Assembly (NCBI GenBank): GCA_040905475.1
Contig: JBBDRM010000080.1
Location: 1-32,435, forward strand
Origin: Actinomycetota bacterium
GTDB lineage: Bacteria; Actinomycetota; AC-67
Direction: 5' to 3'
DNA length: 32,435 nt
This document shows positions 31,148 to 32,435 of the stretch, piece after piece. The notes under the pieces were generated by a model. It was not told the DNA's origin, did not search any database, and was given only the letters and a program-made list of their open reading frames with translations. Made by a program: the position numbers and the translations under genes. Numbering within the stretch: position 1 is the first letter of the stretch; every line of letters starts with the position of its first letter.

Positions 31148-31164
31148 GAACGGCTTAGCCGTTC
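31148..31164 (-). terminator. Stem-loop at the end of the Kelch gene
   Basis: GAACGGC-TTA-GCCGTTC makes a 7-pair stem with a 3-base loop directly at the stop of the Kelch gene (minus strand), in the gap before the convergent small membrane protein gene. No T-run follows. Confidence 0.45.
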
Positions 31165-32101
31165 ATCCGATCGCGAGCACTTGGCACACACGCGTCGGCG
31201 CGAGCCCGACCTTGTCGCCACCAACGAACGCGTACACGTCGGCGCCCACCGTCGCGAGCCCCACGCCGTGGACCGGCACCGCGAGGTCTGGTAGCCGGGT
31301 CCACCTTCGGGCTGCCGGGTCGTAGGCCTCCACCTCGGGGAAGATCCTCGGTCCTTCACCGCCTGCCGAGATCACACGACCCGCAGCGAAAGCAGCACCG
31401 TTGCCGCTCCGCGCCGTCGGCATGTCCGGGTGTTTCGACCAGCGGTCGGCCGCCGGGTCGTACACCTCGGACGTGCCGAAGTGCGCACCGCCTCGACGTC
31501 CGCCCACCGCGAAGAGCAGCGAGCCTTGCGTCGCCGCCCCCAAGTGATCCCGGAGGGTCGGAATGGGCGTGCCGTCGTGCCAGGCGCCTTCGTCAAGTAT
31601 CTCGACGGGTCCCACGTGCCGATCGCCGTCGATACCACCCACCACGACGATGCGTCCCCCGACACTTGCCGCGGCTCCCGCTCCTCGAGGCCGGCGGAGC
31701 GGCGGCCCTTCACGCCACCGTCCATCCTCCAGGATGAACACGTCCCGGATGGCGGACCCGCCCCGCGATATGGCGAATCCGCCCATCACGAACAGCCTGC
31801 CACCTTGCTCCGCGGCCATCGCGTGGTGGACGGCCAGTGGAAGCGGCGGACCGGTCGTCCACGAGTCCGAGGCCGGATCGTAGATCTCGACGGCTGCGGT
31901 TGCTCCATTCGATACGAGCCCTCCGATCACGTAGATCTTCTCGCCGACCACCGCCGCTGCTACCTCCTGGCGCTCGGTGGGCGCGTCCGCGATCCGCCCC
32001 CATGCGGGCGGCGTCTGCGTCCCGCCGTCGTCCGTACACGCCCCGAACACCAGCACGGCCGCCCCGAAGGCGGCCGCCAGGCGAACGATCCGCCCGTTCA
32101 T
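31163..32101 (-). CDS. Kelch-repeat lipoprotein
   Basis: A 312-residue protein. A hydrophobic signal ends in a lipobox-like VFGAC, so it is probably a lipoprotein facing outward. The rest is a beta-propeller of about six Kelch repeats with double Gly motifs: VIGGLVS, VMGGFAI, VVGGIDG, AVGGRRG, SAGGEGP and FVGGDKV, most followed by YDPA-type segments with Trp. Kelch propellers bind proteins or sugars; no catalytic residues are evident. ATG 32101 overlaps the stop of the sigma factor gene (ATGA), so it is coupled to sigA. Confidence 0.85.
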   Translation of the reverse strand: MNGRIVRLAAAFGAAVLVFGACTDDGGTQTPPAWGRIADAPTERQEVAAAVVGEKIYVIGGLVSNGATAAVEIYDPASDSWTTGPPLPLAVHHAMAAEQGGRLFVMGGFAISRGGSAIRDVFILEDGRWREGPPLRRPRGAGAAASVGGRIVVVGGIDGDRHVGPVEILDEGAWHDGTPIPTLRDHLGAATQGSLLFAVGGRRGGAHFGTSEVYDPAADRWSKHPDMPTARSGNGAAFAAGRVISAGGEGPRIFPEVEAYDPAARRWTRLPDLAVPVHGVGLATVGADVYAFVGGDKVGLAPTRVCQVLAIG

Positions 32102-32435
32102 TCCAGGTAGTCTCTCAGCTTCTGCGACCGGCTCGGGTGACGCAGCTTCGACAGCGTCTTCGATTCGATCTGTCGGATCCGCTCGCGGGTCACGCCGAAC
32201 TCCTGCCCGACCTCCTCGAGCGTTCGCTGGTGGCCGTCGATCAGCCCGAACCGCAGCTCGATGACTTTCTTCTCTCGGTTCGACAACGAGTGCAGAACGG
32301 ACTCGAGCTGTTCCTGCAGCAGGATGAACGAGGCCGCGTCGACGGGAACGATCGCGTCGGCGTCCTCGATGAAGTCTCCGAGGTGCGAGTCCTCTTCCTC
32401 GCCGATCGGCGTCTCGAGCGACACCGGCTCCTGCG
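32098..32435 (-). CDS. rpoD: Primary sigma factor (RpoD/SigA), C-terminal part (partial)
   Basis: The last 112 residues of a primary sigma-70 factor; the gene continues past the right edge. Seen are the end of region 3 ([20 protein letters not shown]), and region 4 with [12 protein letters not shown] and the -35-binding helix-turn-helix [20 protein letters not shown], ending [16 protein letters not shown]. It directs RNA polymerase to housekeeping promoters such as that of the GH15 gene. The Kelch lipoprotein gene overlaps its stop. Confidence 0.95.
   Translation of the reverse strand, partial: QEPVSLETPIGEEEDSHLGDFIEDADAIVPVDAASFILLQEQLESVLHSLSNREKKVIELRFGLIDGHQRTLEEVGQEFGVTRERIRQIESKTLSKLRHPSRSQKLRDYLE

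Noticed and set aside
1-32435. CRISPR array, insertion sequence or prophage
   Set aside because: No regularly spaced repeats, transposase, integrase or phage structural motif was seen on either strand.

Overview
The window is GC-rich, densely packed bacterial DNA, most likely from an actinomycete-type genome (Actinomycetota). The reasons are an AdnA/AdnB-type helicase-nuclease pair, a SigA-type primary sigma factor, a class III cyclase-ATPase-LuxR giant regulator, a GH15 trehalase/glucoamylase-like enzyme, and several genes that appear to start on leaderless mRNAs (a -10 hexamer of the type TAnnnT only 6-9 bases before a GTG or ATG). The lineage is inferred from gene content only. No rRNA, tRNA, CRISPR array, insertion sequence or phage gene was recognised.

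Layout. 1-2783: three co-directional lipid genes, namely the tail of an AMP-dependent acyl-CoA ligase, a KAS III-like protein with the catalytic Cys replaced by Ser, and a complete acyl-CoA ligase. A VOC-family protein and an SRPBCC protein follow (2850-3839). 3836-9362, minus strand: an operon of a 1262-residue cyclase/ATPase/LuxR regulator, a three-cysteine ferredoxin translationally coupled to it, and an aldehyde dehydrogenase. Divergent from the regulator, across a short intergenic region holding a 14-base palindrome, lies a redox pair: a membrane protein with a C-terminal cupredoxin domain (9467-10273) and a Usp-Usp-Rieske fusion (10277-11314), with a convergent single-domain response regulator. 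11973-14823: an O-methyltransferase, a small Rieske ferredoxin, a MoaD/ThiS-like protein and a BNR/Asp-box protein. 15086-16960: a GH15 enzyme with a well-formed promoter overlapped by a 16-base palindrome. 16957-23096, minus strand: adnA-adnB, for double-strand break resection. 23177-23811: a VapBC-type toxin-antitoxin pair with a three-half-site operator.

23912-26424 holds a nitroreductase, an SDR dehydrogenase, a secreted thermonuclease-like lipoprotein and a Rid-family protein. 26425-26675 is non-coding with a long perfect hairpin. 26676-28422, minus strand, is an iron-storage operon (bacterioferritin-associated ferredoxin, bacterioferritin lacking one ferroxidase His, aldo/keto reductase). 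The right end has a large secreted protein of unknown function, a family 5 uracil-DNA glycosylase, a small membrane protein, a Kelch-repeat lipoprotein, and the C-terminal part of the primary sigma factor.

Most striking points: the Usp-Usp-Rieske fusion beside a membrane cupredoxin; the repeated leaderless start architecture; four convergent gene pairs that finish on one shared CTAG; key catalytic residues replaced in several enzymes (KAS III, cyclase, bacterioferritin, Rid); and a MoaD-like protein whose terminal Gly-Gly is masked by three extra residues.
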